Positions 1 through 10,039 of a stretch of 64,000 bases of DNA are shown one piece after another. Position 1 is the first letter of the stretch, and every line of letters begins with the position of its first letter. This stretch comes from Dipteris shenzhenensis (lineage: Eukaryota > Polypodiophyta > Polypodiopsida > Gleicheniales), in the NCBI GenBank assembly GCA_047967505.1, contig CM106538.1; one strand, 5' to 3'. Made by a program: the position numbers and the translations under genes. The notes beneath the pieces were generated by a model. It was not told where the DNA came from, did not search any database, and was given only the letters and a program-made list of their open reading frames with translations.

Positions 1-40
1 GCTTACTGATTGCGGGGAGCCTTCTTGCTACAAAGAGGCT

Positions 41-1567
41 ATGATGCGTGAGGATCAACATAAGTGGGAGTATGCTATGCAATCAGAGATGAGTTCACTT
101 ATGAAGAATAAGACTTGGGACTTGGTTTCTTTGCCACATGGAAAGAAAGCATTGCCATGTAAATGGGTCTACAAAATGAAGGTCACAGGTGATGATGTGC
201 CTAGGTACAAGGCCCGTTTGGTTGCTAAAGGGTTCAAGCAAGAGAAGGGTGTGGACTTTGATGAGATATTCTCTCCGGTTGTGAAGATGACCACACTTAG
301 ATGCATGCTTGGACTAGTGGCAATAGAGGATATGGGGCTTATGCAGATGGATGTCAAGACAGCTTTCTTGCATGGGGATTTGCATGAGGAAATTTACATG
401 GTTCAGCCAGAAGGCTTTGAAGAAAAGGGCAAAGAGCATTTAGTTTGCAAGCTGAAGAAGAGTCTCTATGGTCTTAAGCAAGCACCTAGAGAATGGTATC
501 AGAAGTTTGATGCTTTCATTCGCTCCCAGGGTTTTAGAAGGAGTGAAATTGATCACTGTCTCTACACTAAAAGGGCTAAGGATAGTAGCCTGATAATCCT
601 GGCACTATATGTGGTTGATATGCTATTGGCTAGCAAGAATACTTATGAGCTAGATGCATTAAAGGCCAAGTTGCATGAGGCCTTTGATATGAAGGATTTG
701 GGATTTGCAGGCCATATTCTTGGTATGCGCATCACGCGTGATCGGAGTAGGAAACTCCTTTGGCTTTCACAAAAAGAGTATGTTACAAAAGTATTGTAGC
801 GTTTCAATATGGAGGGGGGAAAGGCAGTGAGTACTCCATTGCCTCCATATGTGAAACTGATTCATACAGATAGTCCCAAATCAGATGAGGAAAGGGCCAT
901 GATGGCCAAGGTTCCTTATGCATCAGCAGTTGGGAGTCTTATGTATGCTATGATAGCTACTAGACCAGACATTGCATTTGCAGTGGGAGTTGTTAGCCGG
1001 TATATGGCTAATCCAGGAAAGAGGCATTGGGAGGCAGTTAAGTACATCATGAGGTACATGAAGGGTACCAAGGAGATGTGCATTTGCTTTGGTAAAGGAG
1101 ACATGCGTGTACTTGGGTACACAGATTCAGACTATGCAGGGCATGTGGATAGTAGGAGATCCACTTCTGGTTATGTGTTCACCTTTGTAGGTGGTGCAGT
1201 GTCGTGGATGTCTCGCGCACAGAAGTGCGTTGCTTTGTCTAGCACAGAGGCTGAGTATGTTGCAGCCACAGAGGGTTGCAAGGAGGCTATATGGCTTGAT
1301 CGGCTAGTGGGAGATTTGGGGATTCATACACATGTACCGACATTGCATAGTGATTCCATGAGTGCTATTCAGCTAGCACGGAATCCGGTCTTTCATGCAA
1401 AGACCAAACACATTGAGGTCAGGTACCATTTCATCAGGGAGGTACTTGAGGACAAGCGCATAGAGCTTGTCAAGGTTCATACAGATGATAACCCTGCGGA
1501 TATGCTGACGAAGAGTCTATCTAGTCAGCGGTTTGAGTATTGTCATGTATTGATGGGCATTGGATAG
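41..1567 (+). pseudogene. copia pol: reverse transcriptase and RNase H, inactivated
   Basis: One continuous reading frame of about 508 codons, interrupted by a single TAG at 797-799 in a spot where a Gln codon would fit. The first half is the copia RT: it has the fingers sequence CKWVYKMK, the palm block QMDVKTAFLHGDL and the LYGLKQAPREWY motif. The catalytic box, normally YVDD, reads YVVD (codons near 612-623), so one metal-binding Asp is gone. The second half carries the copia connection and RNase H, with TDSDYAG, SLSSTEAEY and the tail HTDDNPADMLTKSL. The frame ends at 1567. Copia RT/RNase H assignment is certain. Loss of activity is inferred from the stop and the missing Asp. Confidence 0.93.
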
Positions 1568-1610
1568 TATGCTCACTAGTTGTTCTCTCTTAAAGGCACA
1601 TTGTTCTTTA

Positions 1611-1620
1611 AGTGGGAGGT
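1611..1620 (+). other. polypurine tract of the copia element
   Basis: AGTGGGAGGT lies directly before the LTR start TGTGGGGG, the usual site of plus-strand priming in plant copia elements. The same sequence recurs 353 bp downstream at about 1964-1973 in the duplicated 3' end. Confidence 0.7.
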
Positions 1621-1803
1621 TGTGGGGGTTAAAGGTCACTGTGCCTTAACCCCGGTTATGTACAATACTCAAACACACATGTAAATGAATGAAAAAGAAG
1701 ATTAGGGTGGTTCTGCACCCACCAAAACTTGTGTGGCTCTCTGTCTTCCTCTCTCTCTCTCTCTCTCCTTCTTCCGTTCTTGCTTCCATTGAGAGCACTC
1801 TCA
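1621..1803 (+). repeat. copia LTR, first copy (~183 bp)
   Basis: It begins TGTGGGGGTTAAAGG after the polypurine tract and ends GAGAGCACTCTCA, giving TG...CA termini. It contains a CT-rich run near 1740-1765. At its 3' end it runs straight into a second copy of the RNase H coding tail rather than into host flank. Confidence 0.75.
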
Positions 1804-1973
1804 GACAAGTGCATAGAGCTTGTCAAGGTTCATACAGATGATAACCCTATAGATATGCTGACGAAGAGTCTACCTAGTCAGTGGTTTGAGTATTGTAGTG
1901 TATTGATGGGCATTGGATAGTATGCTCACTAGTTGTTCTCCCTTAAAGGCACATTGTCCTTTAAGTGGGAGGT
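1804..1973 (+). pseudogene. duplicated copia RNase H tail
   Basis: From GACAAG at 1804 the sequence repeats 1451-1620: the end of RNase H with the HTDDNP and DMLTKSL motifs, its stop at 1918-1920, and the polypurine tract. It is diverged from the first copy by scattered substitutions (Ala-Asp changed to Ile-Asp before MLTKSL). The segment has no start codon and is a by-product of the duplication, not a gene. Confidence 0.85.
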
Positions 1974-2143
1974 TGTGGGGGTTAAAGGTCATTGTGCCTT
2001 TACCCCAGTTATGTACAATACTCAAACACATATATAAATGAATGAAAAAGAAGATTAGGGTGTTCTGCACCCGCCTAAAACTTGTGTGGCTCTCTATTTC
2101 TCTCTCTCCCTCTTCTGTTCTGCTTCCATTGAGAGCACTCTCA
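1974..2143 (+). repeat. copia LTR, second copy (~170 bp)
   Basis: It starts TGTGGGGGTTAAAGG and ends GAGAGCACTCTCA like the first LTR, with small indels in the CT-rich part. This is probably the true outer end of the element. Confidence 0.75.
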
Positions 2144-2144
2144 T

Positions 2145-2640
2145 ATGCATAGAACAAAAACTATGTGGTTCTGCAAGCGTGTAGATGAAAATGCTCTTGA
2201 AGATTTACTTGGGATGAATTGGGGAACTAGGTCAAGTGACCAAAAGGGTGATGTGTTTCAATGTCACGCATGTAAAGACAATGTGGTTATTAGATACCAT
2301 TTGTCACCCCAAATGTTGTATTTAGATTTTTAGTATAGGCGCTAGAAGGAAAAAAATGGCCGGTGGCTTCCCCTAGACTCTAATGATGAAGACAATATGG
2401 GGGTAAGTTTGTTTATTGATGTTGAAGAGGGAGATGTCAAGAATGTGAATGTCACATCGCAATGGAATCTAAGGGATGTGTGAGAACACCTATTGGTCAT
2501 GGAGGACGGCATGTCAGAGTCCTTCTACTTTACCTTAAATGGTGGTAAGATCAGCCGCCATGTGAAGAAGTGTATGCACAATGTCAATTCCATTCCTCCT
2601 GCAACTTTGAAGATTGCTAACAATGTGTTTGACTAGTGCA
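2145..2640 (+). other. degraded coding-like sequence, unidentified
   Basis: A 62-codon frame at 2145-2333 includes CHACKDNVVIRYHLS. A second open stretch near 2400-2630 includes DVEEGDVKNVNVTSQWNL and, after a stop, NGGKISRHVKKC. The two look like pieces of one decayed protein-coding region. I do not recognise the family. The Cys-x2-Cys/His arrangement hints at a zinc-binding part of a transposase-like protein, but this is a guess. Confidence 0.25.
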
Positions 2641-3060
2641 GCATTTTATTTTTTGTTTGTTAAATCCTAGTTATTCCTTTAAAAGATGATGGACAATTAA
2701 AGTAAAATGTTATTTCTTTTAATGTTTTCTCCTTTCAGTTCATGGTAAATGTTTTTCAAAAAATTTGAGGATTAAAAAAAAAAAAGGGTTTTGATATATA
2801 TTAAGGGGTAAGAGCCCTTTTTACATCACATTCTCACTTTCACATTTAGAGAGCCATAGAAACTCCCGTCCTCAAATGTTACTCCCTCCATCAGCTGGCT
2901 ATTTGCCATGGATTTAGCTAGAACTGTGTTCCATGACTTCATCTCACGAACTGCATTTGCAGATCGTGAGGAAGAGCTATTTTTAGTGTTTGATAGGACT
3001 TTAGATGTCCTAGGCACATATATGTGAGCCAAGGATGACTTCTCAGATCTCATCCTTTAC
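2641..3060. other. AT-rich spacer, nothing recognised
   Basis: It holds a poly-A run near 2775-2786. A 75-codon frame on the minus strand (2826-3053) is probably fortuitous. No motif, repeat or RNA gene seen. Confidence 0.4.
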
Positions 3061-4401
3061 ATGCAAGATAATTTCTCAAATTTTGCTTATACACTTGACC
3101 ACTCTTCAAAGAGATGGGTTCCCATAGATTACATAAAGTATCTGTTCATAGAGGAACCCAAGTTTGTAAAGCGCTTGGCCCGCTTTTGTGAGAACCTTAC
3201 AGAGGAAGGGTTTAGGATGGTCGAAGTTAAAGACATCCTAGACGTGGGGATCACAGATAATACAGGCACCAAATTCCTTTCATGGGAGATGACATTCATC
3301 TTCCTTCTCCAAGAAGGAAATTTAGAGGAAGAAGCCTCATCGTCTCGGACCCCCTCTAGTAGAACTGTTGATCTAGTCATCCCTAGACTAGACTCGAACA
3401 TGTACATGGAAGAGAGTCTTGATGATGCAATAGAGAAGATGGAAGCAGCTCAAGCATCGAGCCTACTTCAAGAGCCCTCAGTAGAGCAAGAATCTACATC
3501 GGAGACCGCTGACCCAAAATCAAAATTATGGTCCTTGTCCCCCCTCATCATCGATGGAGAAGAGTACGTATTCCTCTATGACATAGAGGTTCTTTTTGGA
3601 CTACAAGAGGATAAGGCACTTAGAGTCCTATTAGGGTTTGATGTTGGCACAAGTGTCAAAGAACCCGAGGTTTTAGGTTCTGAAGACCAGACAATGGAAG
3701 AGTTTCATGTTGGTTTCAATGAGGGATGCAGACATGTTCGTATATGATGCACAACCCTCTCATGCAGAAGCTTCCACCTCCAACATAGGTCAAGTGAAAG
3801 TGTCCACCTCCCAAATGGAACATCACATAGCACCTGGTTCCATCAACATTGCAAATGAGGAAGGGATAGAAGCCGATGACACTGTAGTGGTAAGTTCGAA
3901 CAATATTTTTTATTTTGATGTTCTTTCAATATAATTTGTTTTGTTAGTCTTCTAATGTTTGTTGAATTGTTGCAGGATGCGTTTGAGCTTGATGAATCCT
4001 CATCTCGACGGGGTAATGTTCGCAGTGCATTTGGGTGAGATCATTCTTTGGCCCATTACCTTGGCAAAGTCACAGAGCATATCCGGGTCTTTCACAACAA
4101 ATTTTCTCCTCGAGGTCCTTCGGAGCTACTGAAGTGCAAGGCATTGTCATGCGTTATCGGATACTCCAACATTACTCGGAATGCCATTAAAGTCATTTTG
4201 GTACACAGCCTGGCTGCTATCAATGCCTTTGGATCAAACATTCATGGTAGGGCATTGATGGCAATGGCTATGTCTTTGGCAGCAGGAGAGGAGGATGTTA
4301 GTGCTGTTGCGGCTAGATTTATATCTAGGAATCCACTAGGGGATTCAAAGACCCCTATTCTCAATGTACTCAAACTAGCCAAGAAGAAAGATAGCCTGTG
4401 A
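3061..4401 (+). pseudogene. unidentified plant gene or TE-derived gene, probably broken
   Basis: A 228-codon frame (3061-3747) encodes a soluble, acidic protein with a Ser/Thr/Glu-rich middle. Coding character continues in another frame at 3707-3890. A plausible intron follows: donor GTAAGT near 3891 and acceptor TTGTTGCAG ending at 3975. Coding sequence then runs from 3976, with one in-frame TGA near 4036-4038, to the stop at 4399-4401; 4048-4401 is open for 117 codons and is rich in Ala and Gly (INAFGSNIHGRALMAMAMSL). The overlap of frames at 3707-3747 implies a frameshift. No family recognised. The composition is more like a gene, or a gene captured by a transposon, than random sequence. 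Confidence 0.35.
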
Positions 4402-4633
4402 GGCCTTTTGTATATATAAACATATATTTCAATGGATACATGACTACATGTCTTTATTATTTGTTTTAAGTTATCATTGCTCGTCATGAATTCATAATAT
4501 TTATTCCATTGTATTTTGTTTAAGTCATTGATCATATATTTTTTCCATCATTTTAATTTTGTTAATTTAATACATTTCTAGCCAATTTAGTATCATTTTC
4601 ACCAATTCTGGGTGGGTATTGAAAGTTCATTTT
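4402..4633. other. AT-rich spacer
   Basis: Strongly AT-rich with no coding frame or repeat that I can support. It separates the unidentified gene from the fold-back element. Confidence 0.4.
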
Positions 4634-4871
4634 TGTCAAATCCTGAAGGAATTTCACCGTCGTGTAGAAGGGAAAAGCGTCCGAAACATCGCCAGGAGCC
4701 TAGAAAGCCTAAAACCCGCCACGGCATGAATTTACGCATTCTAGACTTGACAAAATGCCCAAAGTGGCCCAAATTCGTGCCATGGTGGGTTTTAGGCTTT
4801 CGAGGGTCCCGGGGATGTCCCGGACACTTTTCCCTTCTGTGTGATAGTGAAATTCCTTCAAGATTTGATAT
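4634..4871. mobile_element. long fold-back (MITE-like) element
   Basis: Two arms of about 95-100 bp (4634-4733 and 4771-4871) are near-perfect reverse complements around a 37-bp loop. Blocks that pair exactly include TGAAGGAATTTCAC with its complement, CAGAAGGGAAAAG-type with CTTTTCCCTTCTG, and CGAAAGCCTAAAACCC-type with GGGTTTTAGGCTTTCG. I count about a dozen mismatches, some of which would be G-U pairs in RNA. No clear target-site duplication is visible. It may be a fold-back/MITE element or a young hairpin-RNA locus. A 92-codon frame across it is a by-product. Confidence 0.8.
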
Positions 4872-4900
4872 AATTCAAAACTTACATTAAAATGATCAGT

Positions 4901-6147
4901 AAGTGCAGGTTTTGAGGGTGTTGGTCACCTATAGTCGTGTTGTTGCTCGTTGTAGCATAGGTGTTCACAAGTGTAGCATAGGTCCTCGGGTCGTGTTCTA
5001 TTTAGAGGTGTAGGCTAAAGCGTGGAAAACATATCTCATGCGTATGTGAATGAGAAAGAGAGCTTGATTATAACGATTGATGGAGGCTCTTGCCTTTATG
5101 GGAGTTCAAGGATTTAGAAGGGGATTTTAGGGTTAGAAGTGGGGACAGAGTTGAGATAGTTAACTAGGGGTTCCAGGGTTCAGAGGGGGTTATAGGGTTT
5201 AGGAGGAGTCCAAGGTTGAGGAGTGGAGAGCTAGTCTCCTTCGCGGATTCGAGGGGTAAGGGTTGAGGAGAAGGAAGGGAGGACGAAGAGAGAGGAGGGA
5301 GGAGGAGGAGAAGGGAGGAGGAGGAGGAAGGAGGAGGAGGAGAAGGGAGTAGTAGGAGATGGAGGAGAAGCAAGGAGGAGGAGGAGGAGGGAGTTCAAGG
5401 GAGGCAGGAAGGACGAGATGGGAGGAGAAGGGAGGGAGGAAGAGGAGATGGAGGAGAAGGGAGGAGGAGGAGGGGGGAGTTCAAGGGAGGGAGGAAGGAG
5501 GAGGGGGGAGGAGAAGGGAGAGAGAAAGAGGGGATGGAGGAGAAGGGAGAGAGAAAGAGGGGATGGAGGAGAAGGGAGGAGGAGGAGGAGGAGGAGGAGG
5601 AGGGAGTTCAAGGGAGGGAGGAAGGAGGGGAAGGGAGGAGGATGAGGAGGAGGAAGGAAGAGGGAGGAAGGAGGAGGGGTAGAGAGTGCAAGGGTAAGGG
5701 CATGCTAGAACACGATAGTGTAAGAGAGCATGGATGCAATGGAAATGAATCGCATGAACACAATAGTCACCTTGAACACTGAATCCCAAAGAGTGGGAGC
5801 TTCATTCCATTTGAGAGATATTTATACATGTTGGTCCCTCCACTTTTCGAGGGGACCTTTTGGGTCTCTACACAAAGTGGAGGGACCTCCAAAAGTGTTG
5901 GCTTTTAGTCTTTCTCTCTCTAGATTTAGTATTTCTCTCTCTAGAGTTAGTCTTTCTCTCTCTAGATCCTGATTTGCAAGTATGATTGGATCTTTTCTAG
6001 AGAGGATTTTGGCTATCCTTGTCCTTTAAGATTTATCATACTATCTTTCAGGATCAAGATATTATGAGTGGAGCTTCGTCGCTACTCTACACACACAATG
6101 CTCTTATAGTTGTTGTCCTAGACTGCACTTCTGGCCCTTGTTGCCAC
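4901..6147 (-). repeat. gypsy LTR (3' LTR)
   Basis: About 1.25 kb matching 17888-19147 almost throughout. The shared outer block is GAGGGTGTTGGTCACC (4914-4929) and the shared inner end is TTGCCACAGGGTTA. In sense orientation the LTR starts TGTGGCAACAAGG. The left edge seems to have lost about 30 bp compared with the other LTR, so no target-site duplication could be matched. The interior is dominated by a GGA/GGAGAA tract. Confidence 0.88.
5230..5690. repeat. GGA-rich purine tract inside the left LTR
   Basis: About 460 bp almost free of pyrimidines on the plus strand, built of GGAGGA, GGGAGGAAGGA and GTTCAAGGGAGGGAGG units. The sense strand of the element is therefore a CCT-rich pyrimidine tract. 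It produces long proline/serine/leucine or glycine/glutamate/arginine frames on both strands, which are artefacts of composition. Confidence 0.85.
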
Positions 6148-6192
6148 AGGGTTACCAACTCCCCTGGACCAATTTGATTACCTATCCTTGGG

Positions 6193-9100
6193 TTATGGTT
6201 GGGTCTTCAAATGATGTTGTGATGCAGTTGTCTTTACCCAATGAGTATGGTAAAGATGGCGACAGTGATAGATGGAGCGAGCTTCTTGTTGATTTTTTCC
6301 TTGTAATCCATGAACACTGTAGATTGCTTGCTCAGTTTTTAAGAAGCCAGTGTCAACCATTTCTTCAAACAAACACACATAACACCCTTGAAGAGATATG
6401 TCCCTTTGAAAGAGGCGACTTGTTGTTTGAGCATCTATCTGTTGATTTGGATTGAAGCTGAGGTTGAGCAAATGGTCGTCAATGGTGAGGGACACCTCTA
6501 GGATTGACTGCTAAGGCTTCACTGTATCTTGCACTTTCCTTGAGTGTTTTGTCATAACTGCTTTGCATAATTGATGCATGTCTGTCCAAGGCTCTGATGA
6601 GTGTTTCCTGGCTTGTCCATTTGATTTTAGAGTTTCTATTGATTAATGGCAAATTGCGAGGAGCATCTGCATTATCTGGATCATGATGATTGGCATCCCA
6701 CCGGTAGCGACGGAGCACCGCATCAAATGTGGGATGCGTGCAAAAGGAAGATGGAGCCTGCATATATTCAAGGAGGTATTTTTTATTAAGCAGCTTTGGT
6801 CTATGCCAAGCAAGTTGTGGCTCCAATTTCATGTTGATGTTTGGAGTGATTTGTGCTTGGCGAATACTCATTGAAATTCCCGAGAGGTCCCATCCTCCTC
6901 TTGACTGTATGTTTGGGTATTGCCTCCGAAAACCACCAATGGGATTACGAGGCATGGGAATCCTATCTGTATCTTGTTGCAACTCCCTTGTGGGTGTGCG
7001 TATTGGATTATCCAATTCTTGAACTCATTGATGGAATCGTTAATGATGTCTTCCATAGAAAACTTAAGGGAGATTGGAGGGACATGTGGTCTTGGGGGAG
7101 AGGAAGATGTTATAGGGGAAAAGCTTGAGGTCAAAGCAAGTAGTGAATTCGAGAAGTTAGAAGTAGGGATGTTGGAGAAAAGTGGAGGGAGAGTAGGACA
7201 AATTGACTTAGCAACTTGATAATCCTCAAGGGATGGATTGTCAAGTGTTGGAAAAAAGTTAGGTGTAACTGGATGATAGGAGTTAGATTCTTGGATTAGG
7301 CGATAGTGTTGAGAGGCATGGCAAAGAGGCATGGCAAGGAATATGGATTAGTGTGGATTTCTAGAAACGTATGGAGGATAATACTAGAGTTAGGTAGGGA
7401 TGTTAGTAGATTAGAATAGAGTGGCAAGATAGGGGAGATTAGATTAAAGGTAGAGCATATATTCCTATGGCAGATCCCTGTCGCTTCTGGTAGGCATTGA
7501 CAGCTTTAATTTTGGATTTTTTTGGGAGTTGTATCCCATGGAAGTTGCTAGTGATTGTTGCAGTAAAGGTAGGAGTCTAGCTATTACCCAAGGAGGGGAA
7601 CTTCCCATTAAGCATTCATAATGTAGCATTGCATCAACCTTTACCCGTATGAGATTTGCATGTAATGAGAGACAGAACACATTCCTCTCGTCTTCATCCA
7701 TGTGCTGGCATAGATCTCGGAGATTCTTTGTGCTTACTGGTCTAGTCCAATCAAGACTAGATACTACATGTAACGTTTTGATTTGCAAGTGTTTCCAGAG
7801 TATGTGTATTCTTCCTTCAAAGTGATCCTCTTGATGGAGGACTGCAACAAGCTCTTGGTATAATGTAGTGATGCCTTGTATCAAAAGATCTTGTGCTAAC
7901 CCCTCCGCATCATCATCAGCTTGACCTAGTAGTTGAATTTCCAACTTGGAAATTATAGCTTTTTGATTTTTCCACTCCATGCACTTATCTTTATACTTAC
8001 CGAATGTGGAGGTGTATGCAAGCTTTAGACTCTTGAATTGTTGAGCTGCTTTTGGATGCCCTGGAACTTGATCATTAAGCACGTGGAGTTGGAGTATCTC
8101 TTGTTCTTGAGTGTCCAGTTCTGCTTGGGTGTGCACAAGTATCTCCCTTGATTCCATGCCTTCCTTCTCTAGTGCTTGAATTTGATGTTCACCCTCTTTG
8201 AGGCTATTTTGCAACTCATTGTTTGTGTGTAATGTGGCATGGAGTTGATCCTCTTTAAGTAATAAACTTTCATTTAATTGCACCAATTCCTTTTTGATAT
8301 CATCGCAAGTGGCTTGCATATGGGAGAGGGATAACTCGACCTTTTCCTTTTGGTTCAAGGCCTTAGATAGTTGTAGGTGTTTATCTTGGAGAGAAACCGT
8401 GGCTTGTAGGGCATCTTCTCTACTTTTTGCTAGAGCATTGTGTGCAAGGAGTTGTTGCTGCATTTGTTCTACCATGCTTTCCTTGAGCTTCATAATTTCG
8501 GTCTCGGCACTTTGCACTTTGGATTGGAGTGATGGGAGCATCTGTCTTTCCATTTCTCTTTCCTCCTCATCTGGCACCATCATGGTAGCAAATAATTGAG
8601 ACCATTGTTGTAACTGTTGGCTATGATGTTGTATGATCTGGAATGTGCTATGGCCTTGCTTGTATTGGTGATACAGTTGATTTCCATATGCCCATGTGGA
8701 ATTTTGATCTATGACTTGAACAAGAGTCTGTTGTATGGTGCCACTAGAGACATTTGGGGGTTGTGACTCTAGAGTCATGGAGTTGTCAATATTGGTGACT
8801 TGTGATTCTTGGAGAGGTATGTTATTTGGCTCTCTTGCAAAGTCATTATGTGGAATGGTATCCTCTTGGATTTCCATGTTTAGTCCTTCTGTTGCGGGAG
8901 CAAGACTAAACTGAGTTGCAGTATTCTTTGGCAGAGTTCCACATTGTCATTCTCTGGAGTCTGTTCGGATTGTTGCCCTTCCATGCTGTCCTCATTGAGA
9001 GTAGGTGGATGGTCTAATTCCCATTCTGGCGATATTATCAATGCTTCAAAGTCCTCTATATCTTGTGTTGAGAGGGGTGTAGAGTCATCCTCTTGCTCTA

Positions 9101-10039
9101 TTGTGCAAACCCAATTATTATGGCCAATAGATGGGCAATGAAGCTTTTGCCATTATGGGTAGTGGATACATAATTAGTTAGTAGCAAGGATATGTGTTGA
9201 GCCCAATCTTGTAGTTTTGCTCTACCAAGGAGTGTAAGAGTTTTTACTGACATATAGTTTTTTCTCACTCCTGAATGATTGAAGATGTCAGCCAAAAACT
9301 TAGTTGCCTCTTTGCATATGGGGTCCAGAATCATTTCATGGCGTATTCCCCTGCTTTGTGACTTTGTGTTAAGTGGGAATAAATCCTGAATTTCAGAGAA
9401 TGTTGCATCCAAATGTTTCTTTGGATATTCTTCTTGTGCATCTGGAAATGAGAAAGACTCCTGCATAGTGGATCTACTAAGGTAGATCTATAAGGTCTTT
9501 TCTTTATATGTTACTGTTCCATACTTATCTTTCTCCAACTCTTTGCTTTTATATGATGTTATGAATTGACAAATGTATTCGGTCATAGCAGGTGTTGGTG
9601 AGAAGTATTTTAGCTTCTTAAAAAGACTACCTAGTCGCTTTGACTGCAAGAAGTTGTAAGCATTGGGCGACATGGCGGACGTTGAGACTCGTGGCCATAC
9701 AAGCTGTATTGTTCCATCTGTTGCTAGCTCTTTGTTGGTCTAGTCCTCAAGGTGTTCTGCACCAACATCTTGCATAGTCAATTGCTCTGGCTCAATTTAT
9801 CCTACCTCTAGTATCCCTTGGTTTTGTGGCATTTCTTCTTGGCATGTTGCATTTATTTGCTCATCAGTATCACTGTCCAGAACCACTAGCTATGGTCGTT
9901 TTGGTGCTGACCCCTGGGTAGGTGAGTCTGCATTGTGTCCTTCTTCAGGTTGGTGATTTGAGGAGGGCTGTTGAGGTTGAGGCTTAGACCATTTGGCATG
10001 GTGTCACTTTGTCGATGGCGTTGTAGACCTTTTTCCCAT
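6193..10039 (-). pseudogene. env-position extra reading frame of the gypsy element, broken
   Basis: Between integrase and the 3' LTR lies one decayed coding region of about 1,280 codons. A likely start is the ATG at 10039 (MGKRSTTPST), giving a basic, Pro/Ser-rich N-terminus. The frame of 10039, 9673 (MSPNAYNF) and 9466 (MQESFSF) is the same. After a frameshift near 9000 the 470-codon block 8877-7465 follows. The frame of 8877 continues through 7332 with several Gln-to-stop changes. The last parts (7015-6479 and 6495-6193) are shifted by single-base indels. The C-terminal ~150 residues recur as an uninterrupted frame in a second copy at 63.59-64.0 kb. No transmembrane segment, signal peptide or known domain seen, so it is not an ordinary env. 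Function unknown. Confidence 0.75.
7465..8877 (-). CDS. coiled-coil core of the env-position protein (470-codon open part)
   Basis: The longest open part of the extra frame. Residues ~100-290 are rich in Leu, Glu, Gln and Lys in heptad-like spacing (LQDKHLQLSKALNQKEKVEL, QALEKEGMESREILVHTQAE), predicting a long coiled coil. The N-terminal ~100 residues are Gln/Asn/Ser-rich. The C-terminal part (KTLHVVSSLDWTRPVSTKNL onward) looks globular, with helices, and shows no membrane segment. The Met at 8877 is internal to the longer region, since coding character continues upstream (TEGLN just before it). I do not recognise the family. A structural or nucleic-acid-binding role is only a guess. Confidence 0.6.
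   Translation of the reverse strand: MEIQEDTIPHNDFAREPNNIPLQESQVTNIDNSMTLESQPPNVSSGTIQQTLVQVIDQNSTWAYGNQLYHQYKQGHSTFQIIQHHSQQLQQWSQLFATMMVPDEEEREMERQMLPSLQSKVQSAETEIMKLKESMVEQMQQQLLAHNALAKSREDALQATVSLQDKHLQLSKALNQKEKVELSLSHMQATCDDIKKELVQLNESLLLKEDQLHATLHTNNELQNSLKEGEHQIQALEKEGMESREILVHTQAELDTQEQEILQLHVLNDQVPGHPKAAQQFKSLKLAYTSTFGKYKDKCMEWKNQKAIISKLEIQLLGQADDDAEGLAQDLLIQGITTLYQELVAVLHQEDHFEGRIHILWKHLQIKTLHVVSSLDWTRPVSTKNLRDLCQHMDEDERNVFCLSLHANLIRVKVDAMLHYECLMGSSPPWVIARLLPLLQQSLATSMGYNSQKNPKLKLSMPTRSDRDLP

Larger units (their letters stand above)
1..2143 (+). mobile_element. Ty1/copia LTR retrotransposon, 3' part
   Basis: The window opens inside the pol gene of a copia-type element. Reverse transcriptase, RNase H, a polypurine tract and an LTR follow in the order expected of Ty1/copia. 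The 3' end is present twice in tandem with a period of 353 bp: the RNase H tail, polypurine tract and LTR at 1451-1803 recur at 1804-2143. The 5' LTR, gag, protease and integrase lie outside the window. The element is dead: it has an in-frame stop in pol and a lost catalytic Asp in RT. Confidence 0.93.

Noticed and set aside
797-799. The TAG in copia pol as a programmed readthrough site
   Set aside because: It lies between RT and RNase H where no such signal is known in copia, the RT box is also mutated, and a C-to-T change of a Gln codon explains it.
5164-5782. Long Pro/Leu/Ser and Gly/Glu/Arg frames in the left LTR (and at 18147-18777, 19558-20011)
   Set aside because: Simple-sequence composition opens all frames on both strands.
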